A stretch of 64,000 nt of DNA from Sphingobacterium sp. UBA2700 (GTDB lineage: Bacteria; Bacteroidota; Bacteroidia; Sphingobacteriales; Sphingobacteriaceae), in assembly GCA_002354335.1 (NCBI GenBank), contig DELI01000026.1, forward strand, positions 39,384-103,383. The letters are read 5' to 3'. The notes under the pieces are model-generated. The model was not told the DNA's origin and ran no database searches. It was given only the letters and a program-made list of their open reading frames with translations. The position numbers and the translations under genes were made by a program. Shown one piece after another: positions 1 through 9,206 of the stretch (the stretch's first letter is position 1; every line of letters begins with the position of its first letter).

Positions 1-21
1 GCTCTCTTTTTAATATTTTGC

Positions 22-529
22 AGTATTTAGTAGTTAGTACTTAGTATTTAGACCTAGGGCGATAAATTTTAGGCATTAGATTTTAGACGTTTGTCTTGAA
101 CCAGGACAAACGTTTAAAAGATAAGCAGGATCCTGTCAATCTTTTCATCATTCCTTTCCTGGTTCAAGGCAAAGCATCCTGATCATCCTTTCATCCTTTT
201 TTTCCTGGTTCAAGATAAAGCATCCTGTCAATCCTTAAATCCTTCCTTTTCTGGTTCAAGACAAAGCATCCTGTCAATCCTTTCATCATTCCTTTCCTGG
301 TTCAAGAAAAAGCATCCTGTCAATCCTTAAATCCTTCCTTTCCTGGTTCAAGACAAGCATCCTGTCAATCCTTAAATCCTTCCTTTTCTGGTTCAAGACA
401 AACCACTTCATGCCTGCCCATCATTTCATATTTCATTTCTTCAAAACTAGAAACCATACTCTTATTATCTAATGTATAATCTCTATACCCGCCCTAGGTC
501 TAAATACTAACTACTACATACTAAATACT
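22..529. repeat. Inverted-repeat-bounded tandem array A (46-bp period)
   Basis: Outer arms at 22-61 and 490-529 are inverted copies matching at 37 of 40 positions. Inside, one inverted copy of the core (cttgaaccag, 95-104) forms the loop of a hairpin with 9-bp arms (87-95 and 105-113). A palindrome caggatcctg lies at 126-135. Six direct copies of ctggttcaag follow, starting at 159, 205, 251, 297, 343 and 388, so the period is 46 bp with one unit of 45. A shorter nested inverted pair is cattagat (74-81) and atctaatg (467-474). The element lies downstream of the esterase gene on the opposite strand. There is no open frame of note. The same architecture recurs at 17840-18300. Confidence 0.9.
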
Positions 530-531
530 AT

Positions 532-579
532 TCAAAGCCATATCATAGCCCTTTCTGAGCGGCTATGATATGGCTTTGA
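532..579. repeat. Perfect 19-bp inverted repeat (palindromic intergenic element)
   Basis: Arms 532-550 and 561-579 are perfectly complementary over 19 bp around a 10-nt loop, ctttctgagc. There is no T-run on either side, so this is not a standard intrinsic terminator, although it sits just past the 3' end of the esterase gene and could stabilise or end its mRNA. A related degenerate element with the same tcaaagcc arm and a similar tctggagcgg segment lies at 23601-23648. Confidence 0.85.
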
Positions 580-612
580 TTTGGGTATGTATTATGTATT
601 GGGTTTAGTCGG

Positions 613-1317
613 TTATGAACCTTTGGAATGTCTGAACATGAAGTCATAGATCTTTTCTCCATGGAAGAGGCTTTCTACGCTTCCATGCGTGCCACCCGGG
701 ATGATGGTTAGCGTAGCGTCGGCATCCTTATCACATTTTTTGATTGCATTGTAAATTTTCTTGGATTCTGATGCGGGGACTGCGCGATCGGCACTACCGT
801 GTTGTATCCAGAGTGGGACCTGCGTTAGGTTGCATGCGTAGCTTAATGTTCCGCCGCCGCAGATTGCGACAGCAGCTGCTATACGGTCAGGATACTTGCC
901 GGCAACATCCATTGTGCCATAACCGCCCATGCTCATTCCGCAAACATAAATACGCTCTTTATCAACAGGGTAATCCTTTTCTACCTTATCTAATACTTCC
1001 ATTACTTTATCCGGATCCCAGCCATTTGCCGTTTGTGGAGCAACGACAATCGCGTCGAGGTCCTTCCCTCTTTCGATGGCGCGCAATACGCCATAACGCT
1101 TAACTCGGGATAAATCGTGACCAGATAAACTACGTCCGTGTAAGAAAATAATAACTGGAACTTTTTCTTTCTTAGCTACCTCTTTAGGCATCCTAACCCA
1201 GTAGGAGTATCCGGATTTCTCGTTATAAGCCTTCAACTGAGCAAAGGACGAATAACATAGACAAAACACAAATGTAGTGGCTAATAAGATTGATTTTACG
1301 ATGTTTTTATTTTCCAT
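613..1317 (-). CDS. Secreted alpha/beta-hydrolase esterase (PHB-depolymerase-like)
   Basis: The 234-residue protein starts with a signal peptide (hydrophobic residues 9-25, cleavage likely after SSFAQ), so it acts outside the cytoplasm. The alpha/beta-hydrolase signs are clear: an oxyanion-hole segment FLHGRS near residue 60, the nucleophile elbow GMSMGG with Ser129, Asp177 in HGSADRAVP, and His211 in GGTHGS. The length and layout resemble the small esterases related to polyhydroxybutyrate depolymerase and feruloyl esterase. The substrate cannot be told from sequence. It stands alone, divergent from the cytochrome gene, with a palindromic element just beyond its stop. Confidence 0.85.
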   Translation of the reverse strand: MENKNIVKSILLATTFVFCLCYSSFAQLKAYNEKSGYSYWVRMPKEVAKKEKVPVIIFLHGRSLSGHDLSRVKRYGVLRAIERGKDLDAIVVAPQTANGWDPDKVMEVLDKVEKDYPVDKERIYVCGMSMGGYGTMDVAGKYPDRIAAAVAICGGGTLSYACNLTQVPLWIQHGSADRAVPASESKKIYNAIKKCDKDADATLTIIPGGTHGSVESLFHGEKIYDFMFRHSKGS

Positions 1318-1516
1318 AGTTGTTTCTCGGTAGATGAAATTCTATCAGCTTCAAAATGAAATCGATAAAAAACAGCCTCGAAAGTAAAACTTTATCTCCT
1401 ATCTTCAAAACATAACGTTTGTTAGAAACTGATTTTCAGTAAATTATAATTTACATGACATTTCTATTACAATTCTCATTTTTATTGCTATATTAGATGT
1501 ACTAAAACGACATATC

Positions 1517-1915
1517 ATGAAGAACAAAATTATCACCCTATGCACCCTTCTCGGGTTGATTGCTGCATTAAGTGCTTTTAATTATCAGCAAGAAGAACCA
1601 CGCCCTACCAATTTGAAGGTGCTTCCTAAGAATATTTCGCACGAAGAATTAGACAAAACGATGAAATCGTTCAATATGGCACTTGGTGTAAAATGTAATC
1701 ATTGTCATGCTCCGAAAGCGAATGGCGAAAAGGGTTTAGATTTTGCATCCGATGCTAAGCAAGAGAAGCATATCGCAAGGGAGATGATCAAAATGACCAA
1801 TAAGATCAACAAGAAATGGTTTAAACATGAATATGATGGGGTAATTCCAAACATCTCTTGTAACACCTGCCATAATGGTAAAACCGACGCATATACCGTT
1901 ATTCAAGGAAAATAA
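1517..1915 (+). CDS. Exported c-type cytochrome with two CXXCH motifs
   Basis: The 132-residue protein has an N-terminal hydrophobic segment (residues 4-21) that serves as signal peptide or anchor. Two haem-binding motifs are visible, CNHCH at 60-64 and CNTCH at 115-119, so it probably carries two covalent haems in the periplasm. Their spacing, with a helix rich in Met and Lys between them, resembles the photosynthetic reaction-centre cytochrome family (CytoC_RC), which is widespread in non-photosynthetic Bacteroidota. The next gene begins 6 nt after its stop and also encodes a cysteine redox protein, which suggests a shared transcript. The electron partner is unknown. Confidence 0.85.
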   Translation: MKNKIITLCTLLGLIAALSAFNYQQEEPRPTNLKVLPKNISHEELDKTMKSFNMALGVKCNHCHAPKANGEKGLDFASDAKQEKHIAREMIKMTNKINKKWFKHEYDGVIPNISCNTCHNGKTDAYTVIQGK

Positions 1916-1921
1916 AACGTA

Positions 1922-2200
1922 TTGAAACCAACACTTCGCATAGAATATTGCCCTAAATGTGGTTGGATGCTCCGAGCTGCTTATATGGCTCAAGAGCTGC
2001 TAACCACATTTACAGATGATGTTTATGGCATCACACTTCAGCCTAGCGAAATAAGCGGCCGTTACACAATTTACGTCGATGATGAGCTAATCTTTGACCG
2101 AAAGCGCGAAGGCAGATTCCCCGAAATCAAAGAACTTAAACAATTGGTTCGCAATAAGGTAAACCCTGAAAAGTTCTTAGGCCATTCCGACTCCAAATAG
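1922..2200 (+). CDS. SelT/SelW/SelH (Rdx) family thioredoxin-like protein
   Basis: This 92-residue protein has a CXXC motif (Cys10-Pro-Lys-Cys13, in YCPKCGW) at the end of the first strand, as in the Rdx family of selenoprotein W-like proteins, with both positions cysteine. The fold is thioredoxin-like and a thiol-redox role is likely. The start is a TTG at 1922: the conserved CPKCGW motif is so close to the N-terminus that no downstream start could keep it. An AAGGAAA stretch about 10 nt upstream overlaps the end of the cytochrome gene. The 6-nt gap points to co-transcription with it. Confidence 0.8.
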   Translation: MKPTLRIEYCPKCGWMLRAAYMAQELLTTFTDDVYGITLQPSEISGRYTIYVDDELIFDRKREGRFPEIKELKQLVRNKVNPEKFLGHSDSK

Positions 2201-2301
2201 GCTTTCCTCGCTACCTCCCCTTCTATACTTTCACATTTATTAACCATCTGCATCCTAAAAATTCGTTAATTTTAGCCATCACCTTTACAAATTACTTTTA
2301 G

Positions 2302-3528
2302 ATGCGCATATTACACACTGCAGATTGGCATTTAGGCAAACGACTGGATTTCTATTCGCGATTGGAAGAGCAACGCGAGGTATTAGCGGAGATTTGCGCG
2401 ATAGCCGACAAGGAAGAAGTTGATTTAGTTATCGTGGCAGGTGATCTTTTCGACACCTTCAACCCGCCTGTAGAAGCAACAGAATTATTATACAAAACTT
2501 TAAAGCAGTTATCCAAGAACGGCAAGCGTCCTGTTATTGCTATCGCGGGCAATCATGATTCGCCGGATCGCATCGATTCGCCGGATCCTTTAGCCCGGGA
2601 ATGCGGTATTTTATTCTTTGGTTATCCAAACCAGGAAACTCGTCCGCTGTCTGTAGAAAATGGGTTTGAGATCATCCGTTCTGACAAAGGATTCGTTGAG
2701 ATAAAGCTGCCAAAATATTATTATCCAATACGTATTTTAAGCACCGCCTTCGCCAATGAGATTAGGCTGAAGCAGTTCTTGGGTTTTGAAGACAAGGCCG
2801 CGCAGTTGCACGAATCTTTAAAACAAAGCTGGACAGATCTGGCTATGCGCTATTGCGACGACTATGGCGTTAATATATTGACAAGCCATCTATATATGCT
2901 AAAACGCGGAGGTGAGATTCTCGAAGAACCAGAGGGCGAAAAACCGCTGCGTCTAGGATATGCTGATCTGGTATACTCTGATGCTATCCCTAAGCAGATC
3001 CAATATACGGCATTAGGACATTTACATCGATTCCATGAAATCGGGCAAGACACAGCTCCGGTTATTTATCCGAGCAGTCCCCTTTGCTATTCCTTTTCCG
3101 AAGCAGGTCAGCAAAAACAAGTGGTTATTGTTGATATCGAGCCGAAAGGAAATGCGCAATATCGAAACGTAGCATTGGAAAAAGGAAAGCCCTTATTCCG
3201 TAAGCGATTCGATGATATTGATGAAGCAATTTTTTGGTTGCATGATAACCAAAATGCATTGGTTGAACTGACCTTGGAAAGCGAAACCTATATTTCTGCG
3301 ATTGATTTAAAGCGGGTACATGAGAGCCACGATGGCATCATCCATATTATCCCTGTTATATCCAAGCAGGCGGACACTGCAACTTGCAGTCAAAGCATTA
3401 ATCTCGATCAGGATATCAAAGATCTGTTCAAAGATTATTTCAAGTCAAAATATGGGCAAGAACCAAATTCCGAGCTTTTGGATTTATTTGACGAAGTCAG
3501 TACAAACACCTTAGAAAAAGAAGATTAA
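2302..3528 (+). CDS. sbcD: Exonuclease subunit SbcD
   Basis: This is the Mre11-type nuclease subunit of the SbcCD complex, which cuts hairpins and processes DNA double-strand ends. The phosphoesterase metal motifs are in order: Asp8 and His10 in HTADWHLGKR, Asp48 in VAGDLFDT, Asn84-His85 in AGNHDSPDR, then a later SHL and a GHLHR motif. Its 408 residues are the usual size. sbcC starts 2 nt after the stop, giving the standard sbcDC operon. The start ATG is fixed by the conserved MRILHTADWHLG beginning. It could matter for this window because SbcCD attacks long DNA palindromes like those found nearby. Confidence 0.97.
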   Translation: MRILHTADWHLGKRLDFYSRLEEQREVLAEICAIADKEEVDLVIVAGDLFDTFNPPVEATELLYKTLKQLSKNGKRPVIAIAGNHDSPDRIDSPDPLARECGILFFGYPNQETRPLSVENGFEIIRSDKGFVEIKLPKYYYPIRILSTAFANEIRLKQFLGFEDKAAQLHESLKQSWTDLAMRYCDDYGVNILTSHLYMLKRGGEILEEPEGEKPLRLGYADLVYSDAIPKQIQYTALGHLHRFHEIGQDTAPVIYPSSPLCYSFSEAGQQKQVVIVDIEPKGNAQYRNVALEKGKPLFRKRFDDIDEAIFWLHDNQNALVELTLESETYISAIDLKRVHESHDGIIHIIPVISKQADTATCSQSINLDQDIKDLFKDYFKSKYGQEPNSELLDLFDEVSTNTLEKED

Positions 3529-3530
3529 GT

Positions 3531-6500
3531 ATGCTGCCACTATATCTCAGTATTGAAGGGTTATACTCCTATCAAGAAAAGCAAGAAATAGATTTTACTC
3601 AACTGACCGAATCGGGCCTTTTTGGCATATTCGGAACCGTAGGATCTGGAAAGTCTTCCATTTTGGAGGCGATAAGCTTCGCTTTGTTTGGCGACACTGA
3701 AAGGCTGAACAAAACCGATAAGCGGGCTTATAATATGATGAACTTGAAGTCCAATCAAACACTGATTGTATTTGAGTTTCTCAATTTTGAGAACAAGAAG
3801 TATCGTTTCGTTGCACAATGGAAGCGTCGTAAGAATTTTGAAGACACGACGACTATAGAAAGAACAGCCTATGAATGGAAAGATGATAACTGGACTCCCT
3901 TAGAATCTGCTGACGGTGCAAAGGTGACCAACCTCTCCTATGCTAATTTCCGGAGAACCATTATTATTCCGCAAGGGCAATTCAAAGAATTCTTAGAGCT
4001 TAAAGGTAAAGACCGTTCAGAAATGATGAAAGAGATCTTTTACCTGAACAAGTTTGATTTGGGTCCGAAGGTGGGCATGTTGCAGGCGCAAAACAATCGT
4101 AAGCTTGAGAATATGCGCGGTGCGCTGTCTGGCTTCGAGAGCATTTCTGCAGAAGCATTGGCCTTAAAAAAGAAAGAAGTCGAGGAAGCAAAAGAAAGCC
4201 TGGAAATCACCAAACAGGGATATCAGGAATTGTTGCAGAAGGTTCAGTCGCTACAAGAATATAAGGACAAACAGAACGAGCTACAATCGAAGGCCAATCA
4301 GTATCAGGAGTTATCGAGCAAGAAAGAGAAGGTTAAACAACAAGAGCAGGAACTTAATCGTTATGAGAAGACTTCCAATGCTTTTCGCGAGCCTTTAAAT
4401 CAAATACAGTCGCTCAATGTTGATCGGGAATCACTTATCCATAAGATTGAAAACTTTCAAGCAAGCAAAGAGCGTCAATCGTATGAAATCGATGTATTAG
4501 AGAAGGAAATTCAGGATATACAAAAGGATTATCTGGGCATAAATACGCTTAGAGCAAAAGCAGAGGACTACAAACATCTTTTACAGATTAAGGAGAACGA
4601 TAAGAAAGAACAGGAGCTGCAGCATCGCATAGCAAAGGGCGAGCCTCTTGTTATCAAGGCGAAGGCGACCGAAGACATTATTACCAATAAGCTCGCTGAG
4701 CTAGAGAAACAATTGGAAGTATTGAAGGCTGAGAAGATTGATACGACGCAGCTTATCGATATGGAAAAATGGTATCAGCGTAAGGAAAGCTTGCAGCAAC
4801 AGGAAAAGCAAATGCAAGAGCAGCTTCAGGCGACTCAAGTTGAAATTGCTGAAGAGCTTTCAATCATCAGTTCAGCAGGATATCTCGAAAGCAATTGGGA
4901 GCAAATGTTAAATAATGAGCTTAATTTGATCGAACAACAAATGCTGAAGCAGCGTGATCAAGAAACTCAGTTAAAGGTACAGGCTCGTCTGGCCGGGTTT
5001 GCGAGTGATTTGCAACATGGTCAGCCATGCCCGCTTTGTGGCGCATTAGATCATCCACAGCCCATGCATTCCGCTCATGTTCATGAAGAATTAGAAGCAA
5101 ATGAGCGCCTTAAGAATGAGCTAGAGCAAAGCAAGCGTGAGTTCTTGCAGGTAAAAGATAGATTGACGAAATGCAATGTCGCATTAATTGGTAAAAGAAG
5201 TTCTGAAAAGCAATTGTTGGCTTCACTTGAGATGTTGCAGGGCGCGCTAGACTCGCACATATCAACGTTTGGATGGACGGGTTACTCAACGGAAGATAGC
5301 AGTGCATTTGAAGCACAAAAGCAGAAGCTTAAAGTAAATGAGGAACAATCTGCCAATCTTGAGCTTCAGATTAAACAGAAGCGTGAAGAGTTACAGGAAA
5401 CACAGTCAAATATCAGCAAATTTGAAAAAGGATTGGATAGTTTCCGTAACGAGATCGCTGTAGTACAGGGATTGAGCATTCATAGCAAAGGCTTATTGCA
5501 GCAAATACAATGGGAAGATTTCAAGGATACTGCTATTGATGAAATCAAGCACGAGAAGCTCAATCTGGATAACCGGATTATTAATATCGAGAGCACATAT
5601 CTTCAACTGACGCAAAAAATCAACACGTTTAAAACAAAACTGGCGGAGATTGTGGGGCAGTATAATACCTCGAAAGAACAGTTGAGCATCTATAATCAAC
5701 AGATTAAAGCGCGTCAAGAACAATTAGCAAAACTGTTGAAGGAATTCCAATTTAACGACATCACCGAAGTACAGCAGATTATTCGGCGGTCGATTCCTGT
5801 CGAGCAGTACAGACAAGAAATACAGCAGTTTTATATTCGTTTGGAGGTATTAGAATCGCAAATTGCTTCGTTGAACGAGTTTTTGTCGAACAAAGCGTTT
5901 ACAGAAGAAGAACTAGAGACAACTGCGGATCTTTTTGCGTTGAAGAAGGAGGAATTAGAATTGCAATTGGCTTTAACAGGTGCTCTAGAAAAGGAACTTT
6001 CCTTTATTACGGTTGAATTTGGCAAAAAAGAAAAATTGCTTGAAGAGTTTGACAAATTGTCAAACAGAGGAAGCAACCTAAAAACGCTGGAGAATCTCTT
6101 TAAAGGAAATGGCTTCGTGAATTATATTTCCAGCATTCACTTGCGTCAAATGTGCGAAATGGCAAACCTTCGTTTCCATCGTTTGACGAGAAATCAATTG
6201 AGTTTGATAGTGAATGAAAATAATGAATTTGAAGTCGTAGACTACCTTAATGACGGGCATCGTCGTTCGGTAAAGACGCTTTCTGGTGGTCAGTCTTTCC
6301 AAGCTTCCTTATGCCTGGCATTGGCGCTGGCGGAGAATATTCAATCGCTGAATAAAGCGGATCGCAACTTCTTCTTTATCGATGAAGGTTTCGGCACGCA
6401 AGATGCCGAGAGTATCAATACGGTATTTGATACTTTACAATATTTACATCAGGAGAACCGTGTAGTGGGTATCATCTCGCATGTCGAGGAATTGAAAGAA

Positions 6501-6572
6501 CGAATTCCTAGCTCAATAACGATTATAAAAGATCATGAAAAAGGAAGTCGCGTATCACATTCGAGCAATTAA
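3531..6572 (+). CDS. sbcC: Exonuclease subunit SbcC (Rad50-like ATPase)
   Basis: This 1013-residue SMC-like ATPase partners SbcD. The N-terminal Walker A is GTVGSGKS at 35-42. Long coiled coils follow, rich in Gln, Glu and Lys, broken by the zinc hook Cys500-Pro-Leu-Cys503 that joins two molecules. The ABC signature LSGGQ is at 917-921 and Walker B, with Asp951-Glu952, is in FFFIDEGFGTQD. All catalytic elements are present and the length is typical. It is the last gene of the sbcDC operon; a modest hairpin follows at 6590-6615. Confidence 0.97.
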   Translation: MLPLYLSIEGLYSYQEKQEIDFTQLTESGLFGIFGTVGSGKSSILEAISFALFGDTERLNKTDKRAYNMMNLKSNQTLIVFEFLNFENKKYRFVAQWKRRKNFEDTTTIERTAYEWKDDNWTPLESADGAKVTNLSYANFRRTIIIPQGQFKEFLELKGKDRSEMMKEIFYLNKFDLGPKVGMLQAQNNRKLENMRGALSGFESISAEALALKKKEVEEAKESLEITKQGYQELLQKVQSLQEYKDKQNELQSKANQYQELSSKKEKVKQQEQELNRYEKTSNAFREPLNQIQSLNVDRESLIHKIENFQASKERQSYEIDVLEKEIQDIQKDYLGINTLRAKAEDYKHLLQIKENDKKEQELQHRIAKGEPLVIKAKATEDIITNKLAELEKQLEVLKAEKIDTTQLIDMEKWYQRKESLQQQEKQMQEQLQATQVEIAEELSIISSAGYLESNWEQMLNNELNLIEQQMLKQRDQETQLKVQARLAGFASDLQHGQPCPLCGALDHPQPMHSAHVHEELEANERLKNELEQSKREFLQVKDRLTKCNVALIGKRSSEKQLLASLEMLQGALDSHISTFGWTGYSTEDSSAFEAQKQKLKVNEEQSANLELQIKQKREELQETQSNISKFEKGLDSFRNEIAVVQGLSIHSKGLLQQIQWEDFKDTAIDEIKHEKLNLDNRIINIESTYLQLTQKINTFKTKLAEIVGQYNTSKEQLSIYNQQIKARQEQLAKLLKEFQFNDITEVQQIIRRSIPVEQYRQEIQQFYIRLEVLESQIASLNEFLSNKAFTEEELETTADLFALKKEELELQLALTGALEKELSFITVEFGKKEKLLEEFDKLSNRGSNLKTLENLFKGNGFVNYISSIHLRQMCEMANLRFHRLTRNQLSLIVNENNEFEVVDYLNDGHRRSVKTLSGGQSFQASLCLALALAENIQSLNKADRNFFFIDEGFGTQDAESINTVFDTLQYLHQENRVVGIISHVEELKERIPSSITIIKDHEKGSRVSHSSN

Positions 6573-6589
6573 AAATTGAATAAATATGA

Positions 6590-6615
6590 AAGGCCCCGCA
6601 TCACTGCGGGACCTT
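6590..6615. terminator. Hairpin between convergent sbcC and the Spy-like gene
   Basis: Arms 6590-6600 and 6605-6615 pair with one mismatch around a tcac loop (core cccgca/tgcggg). Neither side has a clean T-run, so it is a weak terminator candidate placed between two convergent genes. Confidence 0.45.
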
Positions 6616-6680
6616 CATCAATTAAACATATAACCACTAACTAATATATAACCTTTAAAACTTACTGTTTTAATTATGAA

Positions 6681-7196
6681 CTATACTTTATCTGTTGACT
6701 CATTGGTCGTTTCAACAGGTTTAAAGTTGCCTTTTCCACCTTTACGCTGTTCTTTACGCGGCGCCTTGTCAAAACGTTGCTTTCTTTCGGCCAACTTATT
6801 TTTATAAATTTCTTTTTGCTCCGGTGTCAATAGATTTTCAAATGCTTGACGATCGGCTTTCATTTCATTCATACGAGCCTGACGCTCTGCTTTGCGAGCT
6901 TCAGCTTTCGCTTTCCACTCTTGTGCTTGCGATAAATGGTAAGCATAAACATCTTTCTTTTGCTTATCAGAGAATTTCAACTCCTTATCTAAGCGATCCG
7001 TTTTCGCCTGCGCAATTTGCTCTGGCGTTTTATTCATCATATCGCCGTGGCGCTTCATATGCATACGACCGTTGCGTTCTTGACGAACTTCTTTCGTTTT
7101 TGGATCTTTATTTTCAACTTCTGTATTTGTACTTTGTGCGTAAGTAAGACCTGTTAATCCAGCCATAAATACTGCCATGCTTAATAACTTTTTCAT
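6681..7196 (-). CDS. Spy/CpxP-like periplasmic protein (DUF4890-like)
   Basis: The 171-residue protein has a signal peptide (residues 1-20, cleaved after TYAQ). The mature part is highly charged and helical. It contains two LTXXQ-like repeats: a KTPEQIAQAKTDRLDKEL segment and a second LTPEQKEIYKNKL, with a basic Lys/Arg/Gly-rich tail. This pattern matches the Bacteroidota DUF4890 group, relatives of the Spy/CpxP envelope-stress chaperones. A chaperone or stress-sensing role in the periplasm is inference from the family. It stands alone and converges on sbcC. Confidence 0.7.
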   Translation of the reverse strand: MKKLLSMAVFMAGLTGLTYAQSTNTEVENKDPKTKEVRQERNGRMHMKRHGDMMNKTPEQIAQAKTDRLDKELKFSDKQKKDVYAYHLSQAQEWKAKAEARKAERQARMNEMKADRQAFENLLTPEQKEIYKNKLAERKQRFDKAPRKEQRKGGKGNFKPVETTNESTDKV

Positions 7197-7654
7197 AGGA
7201 ACGATACTTTATTTGTTCAACTTATATTCTTTTGATATTCTTTATACTCAATAGTTTAATCGACAATTGTTAAAAGCTGTTAAAATAAATCTGCTACCTG
7301 CAGGTATAACTTTTTATTGTCTTTGTATGGATAAGAGTGAAAAATGGGTGCTAGAGTTTAAAGGCGAAGTCGTTAAAAAGTGTTAAGAACAAAATAGTAT
7401 CCCTGTAAAGAATTTGTCATGGTAAAAATTAGAAAAGCAATACGTAAAATATTCATTCTTCTAAAATAACTGTCACCGATTAACTACATTAGCATAAATG
7501 TACAATCAGAAGGAATTTAGTAACTGATATCTTTGCCCAACAAAATTAAAACGGTATTCCCGAGTTTTGGTCTATCTTTTTATGTAGCTCGATTAAGTAG
7601 TTAAAAAATGGATTCAACAAAATAAATGTTGGCAGAAAATATTTCAATTTTAGA
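7197..7654. other. 458-bp AT-rich intergenic region
   Basis: The region lies between the divergent Spy-like and flippase genes and must hold both promoters. It is AT-rich. I see a short palindrome cctgcagg near 7298 but no convincing -7 box, small gene, RNA or terminator. Confidence 0.5.
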
Positions 7655-9193
7655 ATGGATAAAAAACGTTTCCTTATAAATCTAATTTCTAATTTCTTGA
7701 GTGCGCTTTCGGGCGTTGGAATAACGTTTTTCCTAACTCCATATATTGTCTCCGCCTTGGGAAAAGAGTCATATGGTTTTTTCTCTTTATCCAATAACTT
7801 TATCATGTATGCAGGAATCTTGACTACGGCATTAAACTCCATGTCGGCAAGATTCATTACCATCAGTCTTGAGCAAAAAGACTTAAAACAGGTCAATGTA
7901 TATTTCAACTCGGTTTTGGTTGGAAACTTTTTGATTTCAATATTCTTCTTTATTGTTGGCGGTTTATGTTGCCTCTTTCTGGATAGGATACTTGACATCC
8001 CTATTCCGCTAGTAACCGATGTAAAACTGCTTTTTGCCTTTATGTTCATCGGTTTGATAACAAATATTTCGACAACCGCATTCTCTGCATTAGCATTTGC
8101 AGTGAACAGATTAGATAAACTCGCAATTAACAACATCATCATCAATATGATTCGGCTCGCTGGAATCATCGCGTTGTTTTATTTTTTCGTGCCAAAAATA
8201 TATTTTTTAGGGGTCGTAACTGTCTTTACTTCCTTTTATTTCGGATTTGCCAATTATCGTTTTTCCAAGAAAATTATGCCGGAAGTACGAATAAACTTCA
8301 AGGATTTCTCTACTGCGGCTTTAGTAGTCATGTTATCTTCTGGCGTTTGGAATTCGGTTGGCGCACTTTCTAACGTTGTCAACTCACAGATCGATTTGTT
8401 AATTGCAAATAAACTCTTCGATGCTTCGGCGATGGGTTTATTATCGCTGACTAAATTAGCTCCTAATGCATTACAATTGCTATTGGGGATTATTGTTCCG
8501 GTCTTTCTGCCCGAAATGATTAAAGCGTATGCTAAGAATGAAAAGGAAAAATTGCTCGACATCCTAAACTTTTCTTTTAAGCTTATTTTTCTGATCCTGA
8601 TGATCCCTATGGCCATATTTTATATTTATGGAACAGAGTTTTATCAACTTTGGCTACCCGATCAAGACTTTAAAGCGCTGTATATTATTTCCATTCTTAC
8701 CTTAACGCCATTGATTGTACACGGATCCATTGAAACAGTATATCATGTATTCGTTGTAACGAACAAGCTTAAGTTACTTTCCATCTGGGGGATTTTTATT
8801 TCTATTTTAAATTTTACTACTGTGATTGTCCTCTATAAAAATACAGATTTGGGCATCTATTCTATTCCGACTGCCGGATTTATCGTGGGGCTATTCAACA
8901 ATTTAACATTTAGTCCAATCTATGCTTCAAAGTGTTTAAATTTAAAATATAGTTTCTTCTACAAGAAACTGTTAATTGGGCTTTTAGGATTTTTAATATT
9001 ACTTGCCATTTCATATGGATGGAAGGCATTACATTTATTAGAAATAGACTCTTGGTTCCGCTTTTTGTTAAATGCTATCCTCTTAGGTATGATTCTTTTA
9101 GCTGCCTCTATCGGCCTCCGCTTTGACAAAGCGACGCGTAATAAAGCTTATAACTTAGTGAAATCGAAATTTAATATCGCTGACAAGCAATAA
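7655..9193 (+). CDS. Polysaccharide flippase (Wzx/MATE-like, MOP superfamily)
   Basis: The 512-residue protein is hydrophobic throughout, with about 12-14 membrane segments from residue 8 onward (for example LSGVGITFFLTPYIV near the start), and it begins with the typical layout of O-antigen or teichoic-acid exporters. Such proteins flip lipid-linked oligosaccharides across the inner membrane. A family 2 glycosyltransferase follows after 13 nt, so the two probably serve one surface glycan. No other glycan-assembly genes are adjacent, which is unusual, and the base composition looks lower in GC than the neighbours. The specific substrate cannot be assigned. Confidence 0.85.
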   Translation: MDKKRFLINLISNFLSALSGVGITFFLTPYIVSALGKESYGFFSLSNNFIMYAGILTTALNSMSARFITISLEQKDLKQVNVYFNSVLVGNFLISIFFFIVGGLCCLFLDRILDIPIPLVTDVKLLFAFMFIGLITNISTTAFSALAFAVNRLDKLAINNIIINMIRLAGIIALFYFFVPKIYFLGVVTVFTSFYFGFANYRFSKKIMPEVRINFKDFSTAALVVMLSSGVWNSVGALSNVVNSQIDLLIANKLFDASAMGLLSLTKLAPNALQLLLGIIVPVFLPEMIKAYAKNEKEKLLDILNFSFKLIFLILMIPMAIFYIYGTEFYQLWLPDQDFKALYIISILTLTPLIVHGSIETVYHVFVVTNKLKLLSIWGIFISILNFTTVIVLYKNTDLGIYSIPTAGFIVGLFNNLTFSPIYASKCLNLKYSFFYKKLLIGLLGFLILLAISYGWKALHLLEIDSWFRFLLNAILLGMILLAASIGLRFDKATRNKAYNLVKSKFNIADKQ

Positions 9194-9206
9194 ATGTGAT
9201 AATATC

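Noticed and set aside
22..529. CRISPR array
   Set aside because: The segments between core copies are themselves conserved repeats, one copy is inverted, and no cas genes are present.
532..579. Rho-independent terminator of the esterase gene
   Set aside because: The stem is strong, but no T-run follows on the minus strand, and a related element occurs in a promoter region.
7546..8169. A 207-codon minus-strand frame
   Set aside because: It is the shadow of the flippase gene: about 515 of its 624 bases lie inside it and the composition is that of an antisense frame to a membrane protein.
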